DNA from: G963675935 sp963803125
GTDB taxonomy: Bacteria > Planctomycetota > Planctomycetia > Pirellulales > Thermoguttaceae
Assembly: GCA_963803125.1 (NCBI GenBank)
Contig: CAWDLR010000002.1
Coordinates: 496,001-560,000, forward strand
Length of the DNA: 64,000 bases
Direction of reading: 5' to 3'
The position numbers were made by a program, and so were the translations under genes. The notes under the pieces were generated by a model. The model worked only from the letters and a program-made list of their open reading frames with translations, was not told the DNA's origin and searched no databases. Shown piece by piece: positions 48,634 to 57,900 of the stretch. Position 1 is the first letter of the stretch, and the number at the start of each line of letters is the position of its first letter.

Positions 48634-49386
48634 CAAAGATGGGAGGTATTGGTAATGTTGTGGCCATGCCTCGAATCGCGAGAGTTGCACCCGCAGGGAT
48701 GTTGTTTCACGTCCTCAACCGTGGCGTGGGGCGAATGCAGATCTTTCGGGCCGAAAGCGACTACGCCGCCTTTCATCGCGTGGTCGAAGAGACGCTGCGC
48801 GTTGCGCCGATTCGCATTTGCGCCTACTGCTGGCTGCCAAACCATTGGCACTTCGTCCTCTGGCCGCAGCGCGACGGCGATCTCTCGAAGTTCATGCAGC
48901 GCATGGCCAATATGCACACGCAACGCTGGCAACGAGCGAAACTCCGCGTCGGCTACGGACACCTGTATCAAGGCCGCTTCAAGTCGTTTCCGATCGAAAG
49001 CGACGAACATTTCTATGCCGTCGTGCGCTACGTCGAGCGAAACCCGTTGCGGGCCGGACTCGTCGCGCGCGCGGAAGACTGGCGATGGGGAAGTCTGCAT
49101 CAACGAGTGCGGGCTGCCCGCGGGCCGCTGCTGGGCACTTGGCCGTTGCCGCAACCGCCCGACTGGGCGGAGCACGTCAACTTGCCGCAGACCGAAGCGG
49201 AACTCGAGGCCATTCGCCGCTGTCTTCAGCGTGGAAGTCCGTACGGTCAGACCGGCTGGATCGATCAGACAGCGAAACAGCTCGGGTTGCACTCAACGCT
49301 GCGCCCTCGTGGCCGACCCCGCAAAGAAGATCATCGCATTGCCTAGTGCCTGCAACTTTCCCAATATATGCGCCTGTCCCCTTTAT
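48608..49386 (+). mobile_element. RAYT element with perfect 25-bp terminal inverted repeats
   Basis: The 25 bases at 48608-48632 (ATAAAGGGGACAGGCGC and on to ATATTG) are repeated exactly, inverted, at 49362-49386. They enclose a single Y1-family transposase gene. The ends start with GGGGACAG, reminiscent of the GGGGACTGTCCC palindromes. I see no clear target-site duplication, as expected for HUH transposition. The element is compact (779 bp) and looks intact. Confidence 0.9.
48666..49346 (+). CDS. REP-associated tyrosine transposase (Y1_Tnp, RAYT)
   Basis: A 226-residue single-strand HUH transposase/nuclease. It starts MPRIARVAPAGMLFHVLNRG, the common RAYT opening. The metal-binding HUH motif is CWLPNHWHFVLWP (His60, His62). 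The nucleophile region is VRYVERNPLRAGLV (Tyr about 122). YGHLYQGRFKSFPI and DWRWGSLH are further family blocks. The C-terminal RGRPRKED is a basic tail seen in these proteins. An in-frame TTG at 48630 inside the element end could add 12 residues, but ATG 48666 fits homologues. RAYTs are linked to the spread of REP palindromes, several kinds of which are in this window. Confidence 0.92.
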   Translation: MPRIARVAPAGMLFHVLNRGVGRMQIFRAESDYAAFHRVVEETLRVAPIRICAYCWLPNHWHFVLWPQRDGDLSKFMQRMANMHTQRWQRAKLRVGYGHLYQGRFKSFPIESDEHFYAVVRYVERNPLRAGLVARAEDWRWGSLHQRVRAARGPLLGTWPLPQPPDWAEHVNLPQTEAELEAIRRCLQRGSPYGQTGWIDQTAKQLGLHSTLRPRGRPRKEDHRIA

Positions 49387-49515
49387 CTCCTCATTGCCGA
49401 GGAGAACTGTATTCGGAGAGAACACTCTTGCGAATCAGACAACCTCGGCATCCGCGATGGAAAAGACCACGGCAGGGATGTTATCATTAAGGCGCTGTAA
49501 CAGAAAGAAGCGGCG

Positions 49516-50167
49516 ATGCTAGTCGAAAAAGCGCGTTTTTCGGTCAGTGTTCCCGTCTTTTCGCGGACGCATCGGCTCAGCCCTTGTTTCGTTGCGCGTT
49601 GTTTCGTAGCGTGGGTGGTGTTATTGGCGGTAGGATGCGGCCGTGAAAGAAATGTCTCTCAGGATAGAATAGTGCGTGCAGAAAACGTGGCTACCCCAAG
49701 ACCGGTCAGGGTTGAATCCGTGGAGTATTATGTGGAGAAGCTCCTGGACAAGAAGTTCACTTGGACCGGGCCGACATCCTCCGAAGACCGGATTCCCGTC
49801 CTACATGCGGCTCGTGCATTAGCGTACATGGGCGATCCGGCAGTTCCGACACTGTTGCGGGCAAGCACCAATGAAGCGATTGATTTTGTATCCATATATG
49901 ACGCGCTGAGCCGAGATTGGTCTGCCTGTGGACGAGTATTGGAGCGGCAGAAATGGCCGACGACCAGACCCAGAGCCGTTGAAGAACTGGTGGGAGAGGA
50001 ACCGCCTCAAGACTGCACTCGATCGGTCGAAGCACCGCCAGAGAATCGGCTTGCCTCCGATTTCTGACGCCCTGGGGACCGGAAACCACTCCCCAGAACC
50101 ACAAACGCCAACTGACCACCTCCACAACTCTCCCTCGCCGCCCTCCTCCGCCTCGCCCAGCAAGTGA
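49516..50167 (+). CDS. Hypothetical lipoprotein (frame break near 49914)
   Basis: A lipoprotein-type N-terminus (VAWVVLLAVGCGRE, Cys about 41) with a long leading region, then a globular part with VESVEYYVEKLLDKKFTWTG and HAARALAYMGDPAVPTLLRA, which resembles a HEAT-type helix pair. The frame from 49516 ends at 50067. Removing one C from CTGAGCCGAGATTGG joins it to a frame ending at 50167, giving YDALSEIGLPVDEYWSGRNG, then a proline/serine-rich tail. I consider the joined form the real gene. It follows the RAYT element in the same direction. Function unknown. Confidence 0.6.
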
Positions 50168-50186
50168 TTAGCGCTTCAGATTCAGC

Positions 50187-50400
50187 TTGAGGTGGGGGTT
50201 CGGGGGACACAATACTGGGTTCGGGACACAAGGGTTCGGGGGACATGGTTCCGGGGACATGGTTCCGGGTGGTTCCGGGGACAGGTTCCGGGGACACAAT
50301 ACTAGGTTCCGGGACAGGTTCCGGGGGTTCCGGGGACAGGGGTTCCGGGGGGGTTCCGGGGGGGGGTTCCGGGGACACAATACTGAACTATTGACAAGAA
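50187..50400. repeat. Nested array of GGTTCCGGGGACA units
   Basis: About ten variable copies of GGTTC(C)GGGGACA in direct orientation, three with the tail CACAATACT, run straight into the end sequence that precedes a RAYT remnant (GGGGACACAATACTGAACTATTGAC). It looks like repeated insertion or slippage of one transposon end. Almost no other sequence is present between 50168 and 50425. Confidence 0.8.
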
Positions 50401-50425
50401 GTCAGGCAATTGGTAATCTCGGGGG

Positions 50426-50640
50426 ATGGCAAGGCTGGCACGGTTGGTGATTCCTGGTTTTCCGCACCATCTAACGCAGCGCGGCAACCGCCGACAACAG
50501 ACGTTCTTTGGCGATGACGACTACGAAGCCTATTTGGAGTTGATGGCCGAGTGGTGCCGCGAGCAGGGCGTCGAGATTTGGAGCTATTGCCTGATGCCGA
50601 ATCACGTCCACTTGATCGCGGTGCCAAAGAGCGGGGGAGT
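50426..50640 (+). pseudogene. RAYT transposase remnant 1
   Basis: MARLARLVIPGFPHHLTQRG, NRRQQTFFGDDDYEAYLELM and CLMPNHVHLIAVP (HUH motif His-Val-His) are clear Y1_Tnp sequence. It breaks off right after the HUH motif at a second transposon end (50639), so the catalytic tyrosine half is missing. The remaining frame to 50785 belongs to other sequence. Confidence 0.85.
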
Positions 50641-50790
50641 TCCGGGGACGCGATACATAACTATTGACGCCGAGAGAGGGTTCTGTTGGATTCACGCTCA
50701 TGGCTCGCCTGCCGCGGGTGGTGATTCCTGGGATGCCGCATCACATTACTCAGCGGGGAAACCGCCGACAGCAGACATCCTTTAATGACG
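50639..50790 (+). pseudogene. RAYT end sequence and transposase remnant 2
   Basis: A transposon end (TTCCGGGGACGCGATACATA then ACTATTGAC) is followed at 50700 by MARLPRVVIPGMPHHITQRG, then NRRQQTSFNDGD, only the first 30 or so codons of a related RAYT. It is nested in remnant 1. The next 110 bases, up to the trpS stop, hold only a short GGGACAGCCC sequence. Confidence 0.8.
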
Positions 50791-50903
50791 GAGACGCGGT
50801 GCGACAGGGACAGCCCGCGAGGGCTTACCCATGTCGATTGGCCACCGCCCCCGTCCCGCCAACCTGTTCCACCGTGGCGGGCTGCGCCACAGAACACTTC
50901 GTC

Positions 50904-51869
50904 CTACTTGACCCCGCACGCCCGCTGGGCGCGGAGCAGGACTTCGGCGGCTTTCTTGCGGGCGGTGGCGGCGCCGGCGGCGAGGATTTGACGAACGCGC
51001 TCGGGCTGCGATTCCAACTCGGCGCGGCGTTGGCGGGCCGGGGCGAAGTAATCGACCGCCAAATCGGCCAACGCCTTTTTGACTTCGCCATAGCCGAACC
51101 CGCCCTGCCGATACTTGGCGGCCATCGCTTCGCGCCGGGCGTCGTCCGCGAATAGCGCGTAGAGCTGGAAGAGGTGGTCGGTGCCCGGCTCCTTCGGCTG
51201 CTCCATCGGCCGCGAGTCGGTCACGATCCTCATAATCTGCTTCCGCAGCACCTTCGGATTCTCGAACACGTCGAGCGTGTTGCCGTAGCTCTTCGACATC
51301 TTCTCGCCGTCCGTGCCGGGCACGCGGGCGGAAGCGTCGAGCACCTTCGAGTTGGGCATCACGAAGGTCTCGCCGAAAAGATGATTGAAGCTGGCCGCCA
51401 GGTCGCGGCAGACCTCGATGTGCTGCACCTGATCCTCGCCGACCGGCACCACGTCGGAATCGTACATCAGGATGTCGGCCGCCATCAGCACCGGATAGGT
51501 GAAAAGCCCCGCGTCGGCCGGCAGCCCCTTCGCCTTCTTGTCCTTGTAGGCGTGGCAGCGCTCGAGTAGCCCCATCGGCGCGCCGGTCATCAGTAGCCAG
51601 CAAAGCTCGCAGACCTCGGGCACGTCGGACTGCACGAACAGCGTCGCCCGCTCGGGATCGAGCCCAAGGGCCAGCAGGTCGAGCGCGGCGTCGAGCGTGT
51701 TCTGAGCCAGGGTGGCCCGATCGCGGACTGTCGTCAGGGCGTGCAGGTTTGCCAAGAAATAGAAGGCGTTCTCGCGATCGCCTTGCAGGTCGATATACTG
51801 CCGGATCGCGCCGAAATAGTTGCCCCAATGGAATCGTCCTGTCGGTTGGATGCCGGAGAGTACACGCAT
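50904..51869 (-). CDS. trpS: Tryptophanyl-tRNA synthetase
   Basis: A class I aminoacyl-tRNA synthetase that charges tRNA-Trp. At 321 residues it has the normal bacterial length. MRVLSGIQPTGRFHWGNYFG contains the HIGH-like element (HWGN). MAADILMYDSDVVPVGEDQV binds tryptophan and GEKMSKSYGN is the KMSKS loop. The C-terminus is intact and ends with the usual helical bundle. It lies downstream of pyrD on the same strand, but the two are separated by a heptamer array that directly precedes the ATG and leaves no Shine-Dalgarno site. Essential gene, intact frame. Confidence 0.96.
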   Translation of the reverse strand: MRVLSGIQPTGRFHWGNYFGAIRQYIDLQGDRENAFYFLANLHALTTVRDRATLAQNTLDAALDLLALGLDPERATLFVQSDVPEVCELCWLLMTGAPMGLLERCHAYKDKKAKGLPADAGLFTYPVLMAADILMYDSDVVPVGEDQVQHIEVCRDLAASFNHLFGETFVMPNSKVLDASARVPGTDGEKMSKSYGNTLDVFENPKVLRKQIMRIVTDSRPMEQPKEPGTDHLFQLYALFADDARREAMAAKYRQGGFGYGEVKKALADLAVDYFAPARQRRAELESQPERVRQILAAGAATARKKAAEVLLRAQRACGVK

Positions 51870-51876
51870 GGGAAGG

Positions 51877-52048
51877 GGCTGGGGGTTGGGGGCTAGGGGT
51901 CAGGGAAATGATGAATGATGAATGATGAGTGATGAGTGATGAATGATGAATGATGAGTGATGAATGATGAGTGATGAATGATGAGTGATGAATTACCCAA
52001 AAACCAAGATCCGGCTGGCATTCATCATTCAGCATTCATCATTCATCA
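51877..52048. repeat. Heptamer arrays GGGGCTA and GATGAAT/GATGAGT between pyrD and trpS
   Basis: A short GGGGCTA-type run (51877-51905) continues as twelve or more GATGAAT/GATGAGT heptamers to about 51991. After about 27 unique bases, an inverted arm of ATTCATC units (52020-52048) reaches the pyrD stop codon. It combines two unit families found elsewhere (26401 and 43618). Confidence 0.9.
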
Positions 52049-52972
52049 TTTTCCAATCGTTCCCACCACTTCCGCCACCGACGTGGCGCCGAGTTCGGCC
52101 AGGGCGGCGGGCAACGCATCGAGGATTTGTATCGAAACCTTGGGATTATAGAAGTTCGCCGTGCCGATCTGGACCGCGGCGGCGCCGGTCACGAGGAATT
52201 CCATCACGTCGTCGATCGTGGCGATGCCGCCGATGCCGACCAGGGGGATTTCGACCGCCCGGGCCACTTGGTAAACAATCCGCAGCGCGATCGGCTTGAT
52301 GGCCGGTCCGCTCAGGCCGCCGAGCACGTTGCCCAGCACCGGTCGGCGCTCGCGCCAGCGAACCGCCATGCCGAGGCAGGTGTTGACCAGCGAGAGCGCA
52401 TCGGCCCCGCCCGCCTCGGCCGCCTGGGCGATCTCGACGATGCTCGTCACGTTGGGCGTCAGTTTTGCCAAGATCGGGTAGCGGCAGCCCTCGCGCACGC
52501 CGCGAACCACGCGCTCGCACATCGCCGCACTGGTGCCAAAATCGACCCCGCCGCTGACATTGGGGCAGGAGAGGTTCAATTCGAGAGCACTGATGCCCGC
52601 GGCCGCATCGAGCCGGCCGGCCAAGCGAACGAACTCGTCGCGGCTCTTTCCGGCGATGCTGACGATCACGGCCGTGCCGAGCGAGGCCAGGTAGGGCAAC
52701 TGCTTTTGGACGAACGCTTCGACGCCGTCATTGTCGAGCCCGATCGAGTTGAGCATTCCGCCGGTGGTTTCCACGGTGCGCGGGGGCGGATTGCCTGGCC
52801 GGGGTTGCTCGGTGATCGTCTTGGGCAGGATCGCCCCCAGCCGCGAAAGATCGACCCACCCGGCCATCTCCCGCCCGTAGCCGAAGGTGCCAGAGGCAAC
52901 CATAATCGGGTTGGCCAGGCGAAGACGGCCCAGTCGAACTTCAAGATGGACGCCGACCGAAGTCGCAGGCAT
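52046..52972 (-). CDS. pyrD: Dihydroorotate dehydrogenase, class 1B catalytic subunit type
   Basis: Oxidises dihydroorotate to orotate in pyrimidine synthesis. At 308 residues, the (beta-alpha)8 barrel opens VHLEVRLGRLRLANPIMVAS, then GTFGYGREMAGWVDLSRLGA. LELNLSCPNVSGG carries the class 1 active-site cysteine. AKLTPNVTSI and VGIGGIATIDDVMEFLVTGA bind FMN. Class 1B enzymes pair with the Fe-S subunit PyrK, which is not adjacent here. The ATG at 52972 (MPATSVGVHL) fits homologues. The longer frame to 53059 does not. It is probably cotranscribed with trpS. carA, another pyrimidine gene, lies 9 kb away. Confidence 0.92.
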   Translation of the reverse strand: MPATSVGVHLEVRLGRLRLANPIMVASGTFGYGREMAGWVDLSRLGAILPKTITEQPRPGNPPPRTVETTGGMLNSIGLDNDGVEAFVQKQLPYLASLGTAVIVSIAGKSRDEFVRLAGRLDAAAGISALELNLSCPNVSGGVDFGTSAAMCERVVRGVREGCRYPILAKLTPNVTSIVEIAQAAEAGGADALSLVNTCLGMAVRWRERRPVLGNVLGGLSGPAIKPIALRIVYQVARAVEIPLVGIGGIATIDDVMEFLVTGAAAVQIGTANFYNPKVSIQILDALPAALAELGATSVAEVVGTIGK

Positions 52973-53157
52973 AGGATGGGCAGGCAGGGCGCACGAATGA
53001 TGGACCAACCCCCTCGGGGCCAAATCGCCAGTGTAGCGATTCCGCCCCGCGGGTGTCAATTTGCCCTACGGCGAGCCGCGGTTCGTACTTCCGGCTTCGG
53101 CCGGCCGATACCGTCCAACGGTGGTACTACGAACGCTGCCAGACCGTGTTCAAGGCA

Positions 53158-53376
53158 TCAGATAATGCCGCCGTGCGTCCTATAGGGGGACGTGTGATCA
53201 GGCTGGTCGAGGAACCAGACCCGCTCCCATTCATCTAGGAACATGCGCAGCCCTTCTGAAGTGTAAACCAGCTCTTGAGCACGACGTCCCGGATCGGCCG
53301 AATAGGCCGGAAGCAGACAGCCGGCAGTGGTGCTGACCATCATTCCGCAGGCCAACGCCAATAACAAGTTACGCAT
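53158..53376 (-). CDS. Small lipoprotein
   Basis: A 72-residue protein with a clear lipoprotein signal (MRNLLLALACGMMVSTTAGC, Cys20) and a short mature part (LVYTSEGLRMFLDEWERVWF). GGAGG eight bases before ATG 53376 makes the start convincing. No homologue is recognised. It may be an envelope-stress or packing lipoprotein, but nothing in the sequence shows a function. The 250 bases upstream, to the HU gene, hold nothing I recognise. Confidence 0.7.
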   Translation of the reverse strand: MRNLLLALACGMMVSTTAGCLLPAYSADPGRRAQELVYTSEGLRMFLDEWERVWFLDQPDHTSPYRTHGGII

Positions 53377-53626
53377 CGGACATTCCTCCGTGAAACGACA
53401 ACGTACGTATGTTGTTTTTCCTGGAAAAGCTACGAACCGCGCCCGGTGTCCGACTGCCAGCGAGATTCGAGCGCCGGCGGTAACAAAGCCGCCGCGCCGC
53501 GGAACTTCGCTTGGAGTCTACAACCGTGGTTTTTCGCGGAATGGGAGCTTCGCTACCACCCGCGGGGAGGCAGCGAGGCGACCCTGCTGCCCCGACGATA
53601 AGTTGTTGATGAGAAAAGAAACGCGA

Positions 53627-54031
53627 CTAGTGTTCTTGAGGGCCGGCGCCGTAAGTTGCTGCTGCGCCAAGTGGTTCGGCCACGTGATCGGGCGGCCCCT
53701 CTTTGGCAGCCGTCTTGCTGCGGGCGACCCGCGCCGCGACGGCCGCTTGACGCTCTAACTCCCTGACTCGCTCCTCCATCTCCTTGCCTGGCTTGAACGT
53801 GACCACGAACTTCTCGGGGACGAACACCTTGTCGCCGGTGCGGGGATTCCGGGCCTTGCGGGGGGCACGACGCTTGACCTCGAAGACGCCAAAGTTGCGG
53901 AGCTCGATTCGCCGCTCCGCCACCAGCGCCTCGACAATCGCGTCGAAGGTCTTCTGCACGATCTCCTTCGTCTGCAACTGCGTCAGGCCGATCTCTTCAG
54001 AAATTGTCCGAACAATCTCTTTCTTGGTCAC
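53627..54031 (-). CDS. HU/IHF-family DNA-binding protein with C-terminal extension
   Basis: A nucleoid protein. The 90-residue HU/IHF core is complete: MTKKEIVRTISEEIGLTQLQ, IELRNFGVFEVKRRAPRKAR, the DNA-clasping arm NPRTGDKVFVP and the closing VVTFKPGKEMEERV. About 40 extra residues follow (Ala/Arg-rich, then Gly/Pro-rich), an extension seen in some planctomycete HU forms, with unknown role. The start is GTG 54031, with AGGAG nine bases upstream and a strong promoter at 54112-54140. It is expected to be abundant. Confidence 0.92.
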   Translation of the reverse strand: MTKKEIVRTISEEIGLTQLQTKEIVQKTFDAIVEALVAERRIELRNFGVFEVKRRAPRKARNPRTGDKVFVPEKFVVTFKPGKEMEERVRELERQAAVAARVARSKTAAKEGPPDHVAEPLGAAATYGAGPQEH

Positions 54032-54458
54032 GCCACAGTTCTCCTATGCGGAGGGTCGTCGCAGGCGGTTGTCGCTTTTTCTTGTGGATTTCGCCTCTGC
54101 AACCTGCTCCAAGTGTAGGCGTGATAACGACTAGTGTCAAGAGCAATACGCCCAACTCTCCGCCTGCCGCGACGGTTGAGGCTTGCTGCGGCAACCTCGG
54201 TCAGCCGTACGCTAACCGGATCTCTGACTGTAACTGCATATTTCCAAAGAACTTACGCAACCGGCCCCGTCGGGCGTATGCTGAAATGTCCGTAAGTCGT
54301 TGCCCAGCAAGCAGTTGTCGTTCAGCGACTCCGCTGCCAGCGGTCTTTCTGGCATCGAGAGGGCGCAGCGACATCGCGGCCATCTCAGGCAGGCTCTCTT
54401 ATCGGCCGTCCAAGCGGAAAACTCCAGCTAGATTGTGCAATCTCTATAAGCGGCAAGG
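54032..54458. other. 427-bp intergenic region upstream of HU
   Basis: Holds the HU promoter (54112-54140) and leader. The remaining sequence between about 54150 and the YkgJ-type gene has no convincing ORF, repeat or RNA gene that I can see. Confidence 0.5.
54112..54140 (-). promoter_or_regulatory. Sigma-70-type promoter of the HU gene
   Basis: On the minus strand TTGACA, a 17-base spacer and TACACT, ending 80 bases before the HU start. The -35 is a perfect consensus. Expected transcript leader about 70-75 bases. Confidence 0.7.
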
Positions 54459-54872
54459 TCAGGCTCGCACCATCTCCATCTGAGCAAGAATCCGTCCCAA
54501 AGGGACTCGCCGCCCGCGGTTGCAGCCGGGACAACGCTCGGCGGTCATCTCCCAGGCCGCCAGCGAAGAGAGGTTCGAGGGCCAGAAGGGCCAAGTGCGG
54601 CATTGCCGCGGGCGGGCGCTATAAACGCGGCATTGGCGGGTCTCGCCGTCGAATAGCGCGCAGTCGCCGTTGGCCCGTTCCAGCAGGCTCTTCCGCACGC
54701 CCACCGATCGGACGAATTGCCGCTCGAACTCTTCGACCGGCAGAGCGAGCGCTGCGGCCAATGCGGCGATTTCCGCCTTGGTGACCCAAACGTAGCCGGG
54801 CTCTCCGGTGCAGCAATCGCCGCAGCCGAGGCAGTGGAACTTCAGGCCTTGCTGATACCAAGGGTCGCTCAT
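54459..54872 (-). CDS. YkgJ-family cysteine cluster protein
   Basis: A 137-residue protein with the YkgJ metal-cluster pattern: FHCLGCGDCCTGEPGYVWVT near the N-terminus, CALF in the middle, CRVYSARPRQCRTWPFWPSN, then a final CPGCNRG. The four groups of cysteines are expected to bind zinc or an Fe-S cluster. The length is typical. It follows the FAD/Fe-S oxidoreductase gene on the same strand, separated by a 45-nt palindrome. Family function is unknown. Related proteins are sometimes linked to methyltransferase or metal-handling roles. Confidence 0.88.
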   Translation of the reverse strand: MSDPWYQQGLKFHCLGCGDCCTGEPGYVWVTKAEIAALAAALALPVEEFERQFVRSVGVRKSLLERANGDCALFDGETRQCRVYSARPRQCRTWPFWPSNLSSLAAWEMTAERCPGCNRGRRVPLGRILAQMEMVRA

Positions 54873-54904
54873 GGGGACTGTAGGGGTTTTTCAGCTTCGG
54901 GGAA

Positions 54905-54949
54905 GGGGACAATCCCATTTTCGCTGACGCGAAAATTGGGACAGTCCCC
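54905..54949. repeat. 45-nt GGGGAC palindrome, intergenic copy
   Basis: GGGGACAATCCC-ATTTTCG...CGAAAAT-TGGGACAGTCCCC lies in the 79-bp gap between the oxidoreductase and the YkgJ-type gene. It is the only one of the three copies outside a coding region and shows the natural length of the element. Confidence 0.85.
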
Positions 54950-54951
54950 AC

Positions 54952-57900
54952 TCATGTGACGATCAGTTCCCGGCCGGGTGAATTCAGCAGCCGTCCGATT
55001 TCGGGCATCAGCCCGTAGGAGAGGGCCAGCAGTTTGATGGGATGGACGGTCGGTTTGGTGGTGCCCTGCTCCATTTGCATTTTGCAGGCGCTGCACTCGG
55101 TGACGCCGGCTTGGATATCGGGACCGCGGAGGCGGGAGATCAGTTTCAGGCCTGCCCGCAGGCTGCTGCGATAGTTCTGGTGCAGCAGTCCGAACGTGCC
55201 GGCCATGCCCGAGCATCCCGCCTCGACGTGCTGCAAGCGCAGCCCGGGAATCAGTCCGAGCAGGTTTTCGCCGGGCGAGCCGGTTTGCAGCGCCCGCAGG
55301 AGACAGGGGGAATGATAGCCGACGGTGAGGTTCAGCGGCTTGAAATCGAGCTGCAACTGGCCGAGGGTGTGCATTTTCCAGAGGAAGCCGCCGGCTTCGC
55401 TGCTATGGGCGGCGACCAGCCGGGCGTCATCGTCGTCGATCAACTGCGGGTATTCGTGCGTCAAGCACAGGGCCGCGGCCGGCTCGCTGGCGATGACGTG
55501 ATAGCCCTGCCGCACCGCTTCGGCGAGGATGGCGACGTTGTGTTTGGCCATCTTCCGCGCGTGATCGATCGCGCCGCAGGCGATCGATGCCATCGCCGCC
55601 TGCCTCTGATCGGGATGGACGTAGACGTTGATGCCGTTGTGTTCCAGGACGGCAACCAGCGCCTCGGCAAGTTGCGGGTCGAAGTAGTTGGCGTAGACGT
55701 CGACGAAGTAGAGCACTTTTTGCCCGCCGCGGCGAGCGGAACGGGTGAGCCGGCGGCGGGCGGCGCGGCGCAAGAAACTCCGCGAGGCCACCCGCGGCAG
55801 CTTTCTGCCCTGGGCAACTCCCAACGTCTTTTCCAACAGCCAGCGCATTTGCCGGTTGGCCAGCGCCCAGTTGACCGCCGGGGCGATCAGCCCGCCGAGC
55901 GCGCCGAACAGATCGAGCCGAGTCATCGTCCACTGGGCGGGCGAGATGCCGTTGACGGCGACGTAGGCCGCCTTGCTCTCCCGCGCCAGCCGTGGAATGT
56001 CCACCGCCGCCGGACACTCGAGCCGGCAGGAATGGCAATGCACGCAGAGATCGGCGATTGCCTTGAACTCGTCGCTGGTGAGCACGCCCAGTTCGAGCTC
56101 GCCGGTCAGCACGCCGCGGAGCAGGTTGGCCTTCGCTCGCGGCGCCGCCTCCTCGCTGGGCATGAAGCGGAAGATCGGGCACATGCGGAGTTTCGCCGTT
56201 TGCGTGCGGCACTCGCCGCAGCGGTTGCAGGCCAGCACGGCGTCGCTGACCCGCGACGGCTCCCAATTCAATTGCAGCTCGGTAAGGTCCCGCAGTTCGG
56301 GCGTTGTCTCCTCTGCGGTCAACCGCGCAGCGGACGGGAGGGCCGGCGGCGCGGCGGGATCGGCTGCGGCCGCGGCAGGCGAAGGCGACACGACGGTCTT
56401 CGCCGGGCTGGTCACCCGCAGCGACGGCCGGATGTAACCCGCGCTCAGGTCCTCGCCGTCACTAATGATTTTCTGCGGATTAAAAACGTTGGCGGGATCG
56501 AAGACGCGCTTCACCTCGCGGAACAGGTCGAACAGCGGGCCGGCTTGCCGACGAACGAACGCGGTTCGGCTCAGGCCGCAGGCGTGTTCGCCGCCGATGC
56601 TGCCGCCCAGGGCGAATACTTCCTCGTACAATTCTCCGGCCAATCGCCGCATTCGCTGCACGTCTTCGGGCCCGGCGAGCTCAAGGAACGGCTGGACGTG
56701 AAGCTGTCCCTGCCCGGCGTGGCAATAGAGCGCCGCGGTTACTTGGTTGCGCTTCAGCACGTTCTGCATTCGCACCAGGAAATCGGGGAGCAGGCCGGGC
56801 GAAACCACCATGTCTTCGACGATCGGCAGCGGGCGGTTCGGCCCCGACGTTCGATACAGGGCCGGCTGCACCTTGCCGATCAGACGCCAGAACAATTCCG
56901 TGTCGGCATCTTCGAACGCCTGCCGCGCGCCGAAGGCCATCCGCTTCTGCTGCCACAACTCGTTGACCAGCCGGTGCAACCGTTCGCGGACCTCCAACGG
57001 TTCCTCGCCGTCCTGCTCGACCAGCAGCGCGGCCTCGGTCTCCAACGGGATCAAGGGATCGAAACGCGGCTCGGCCGCCCGGGCGAGACTCAGGTGCCGG
57101 CGGTCCATCAAGTCGCAGGCCGACGGGCTGCTGGCCACCACGTCGGGCACGGCGCGGGCGGCCTTCTCCACGCTGTCAAATAAAATTACGGCGACCCCGC
57201 GGTGCTTCGGCAGCGGCTCGGTCCTCAGCGTCGCCTCGGTAATCAGCGCCAAAGTCCCCTCCGAGCCGACCAGCAGCCGGGCGAGATCGATGTGACCATC
57301 GGCGAGAATGTCGACCAGGTCGTAGCCGCAATGGTTCTGCGGAGTGTTCGGTTGGTGCCGGCGGATCAGTTCGGCGTTCTCGCTCAACAGTGCGGCCAGC
57401 CGGTTCACCAAGTCCCGTTTCCGCGGAATGGTACTGGTGCTCAGGCCGCCGGCCAACTCCTCGCGGCCGATTTCCAGAATTTCGCCGTCGGCCAACACGA
57501 CCTGAAGGCTCTCTACGTGCCGCCGCATCGAGCCGTACCTGAGCCAGCGGCTGCCGGCGGCGTCGATGGCGATCATGCTTCCGACCGTAGTAACCTGGCC
57601 GCTGGCGGGGTCCGGTCCAAGCAAGCGGCCCAGCGGCCGCAAGCTCTCGTTCAGCCGCTCGTAAACCACGCCCGGCTGCACGCGCACGCGCTGGGGATCG
57701 AGACGGATCACGCGGCGGAGGTGCGCGGAGAAGTCGAGGATCAGCCCCGACCCCAGCGACTCGCCCGCCAGCCCGGTACCGGCGCCGCGGGCGTGGATGG
57801 GAATGTGCCTCTCGGCGGCATAGCGCACGCAGGCGGCCACGTCGGCGGCCGAGCGCGGCCGGACGACGCCCAGCGGCTTGATCTCATAAATGCTCGCGTC

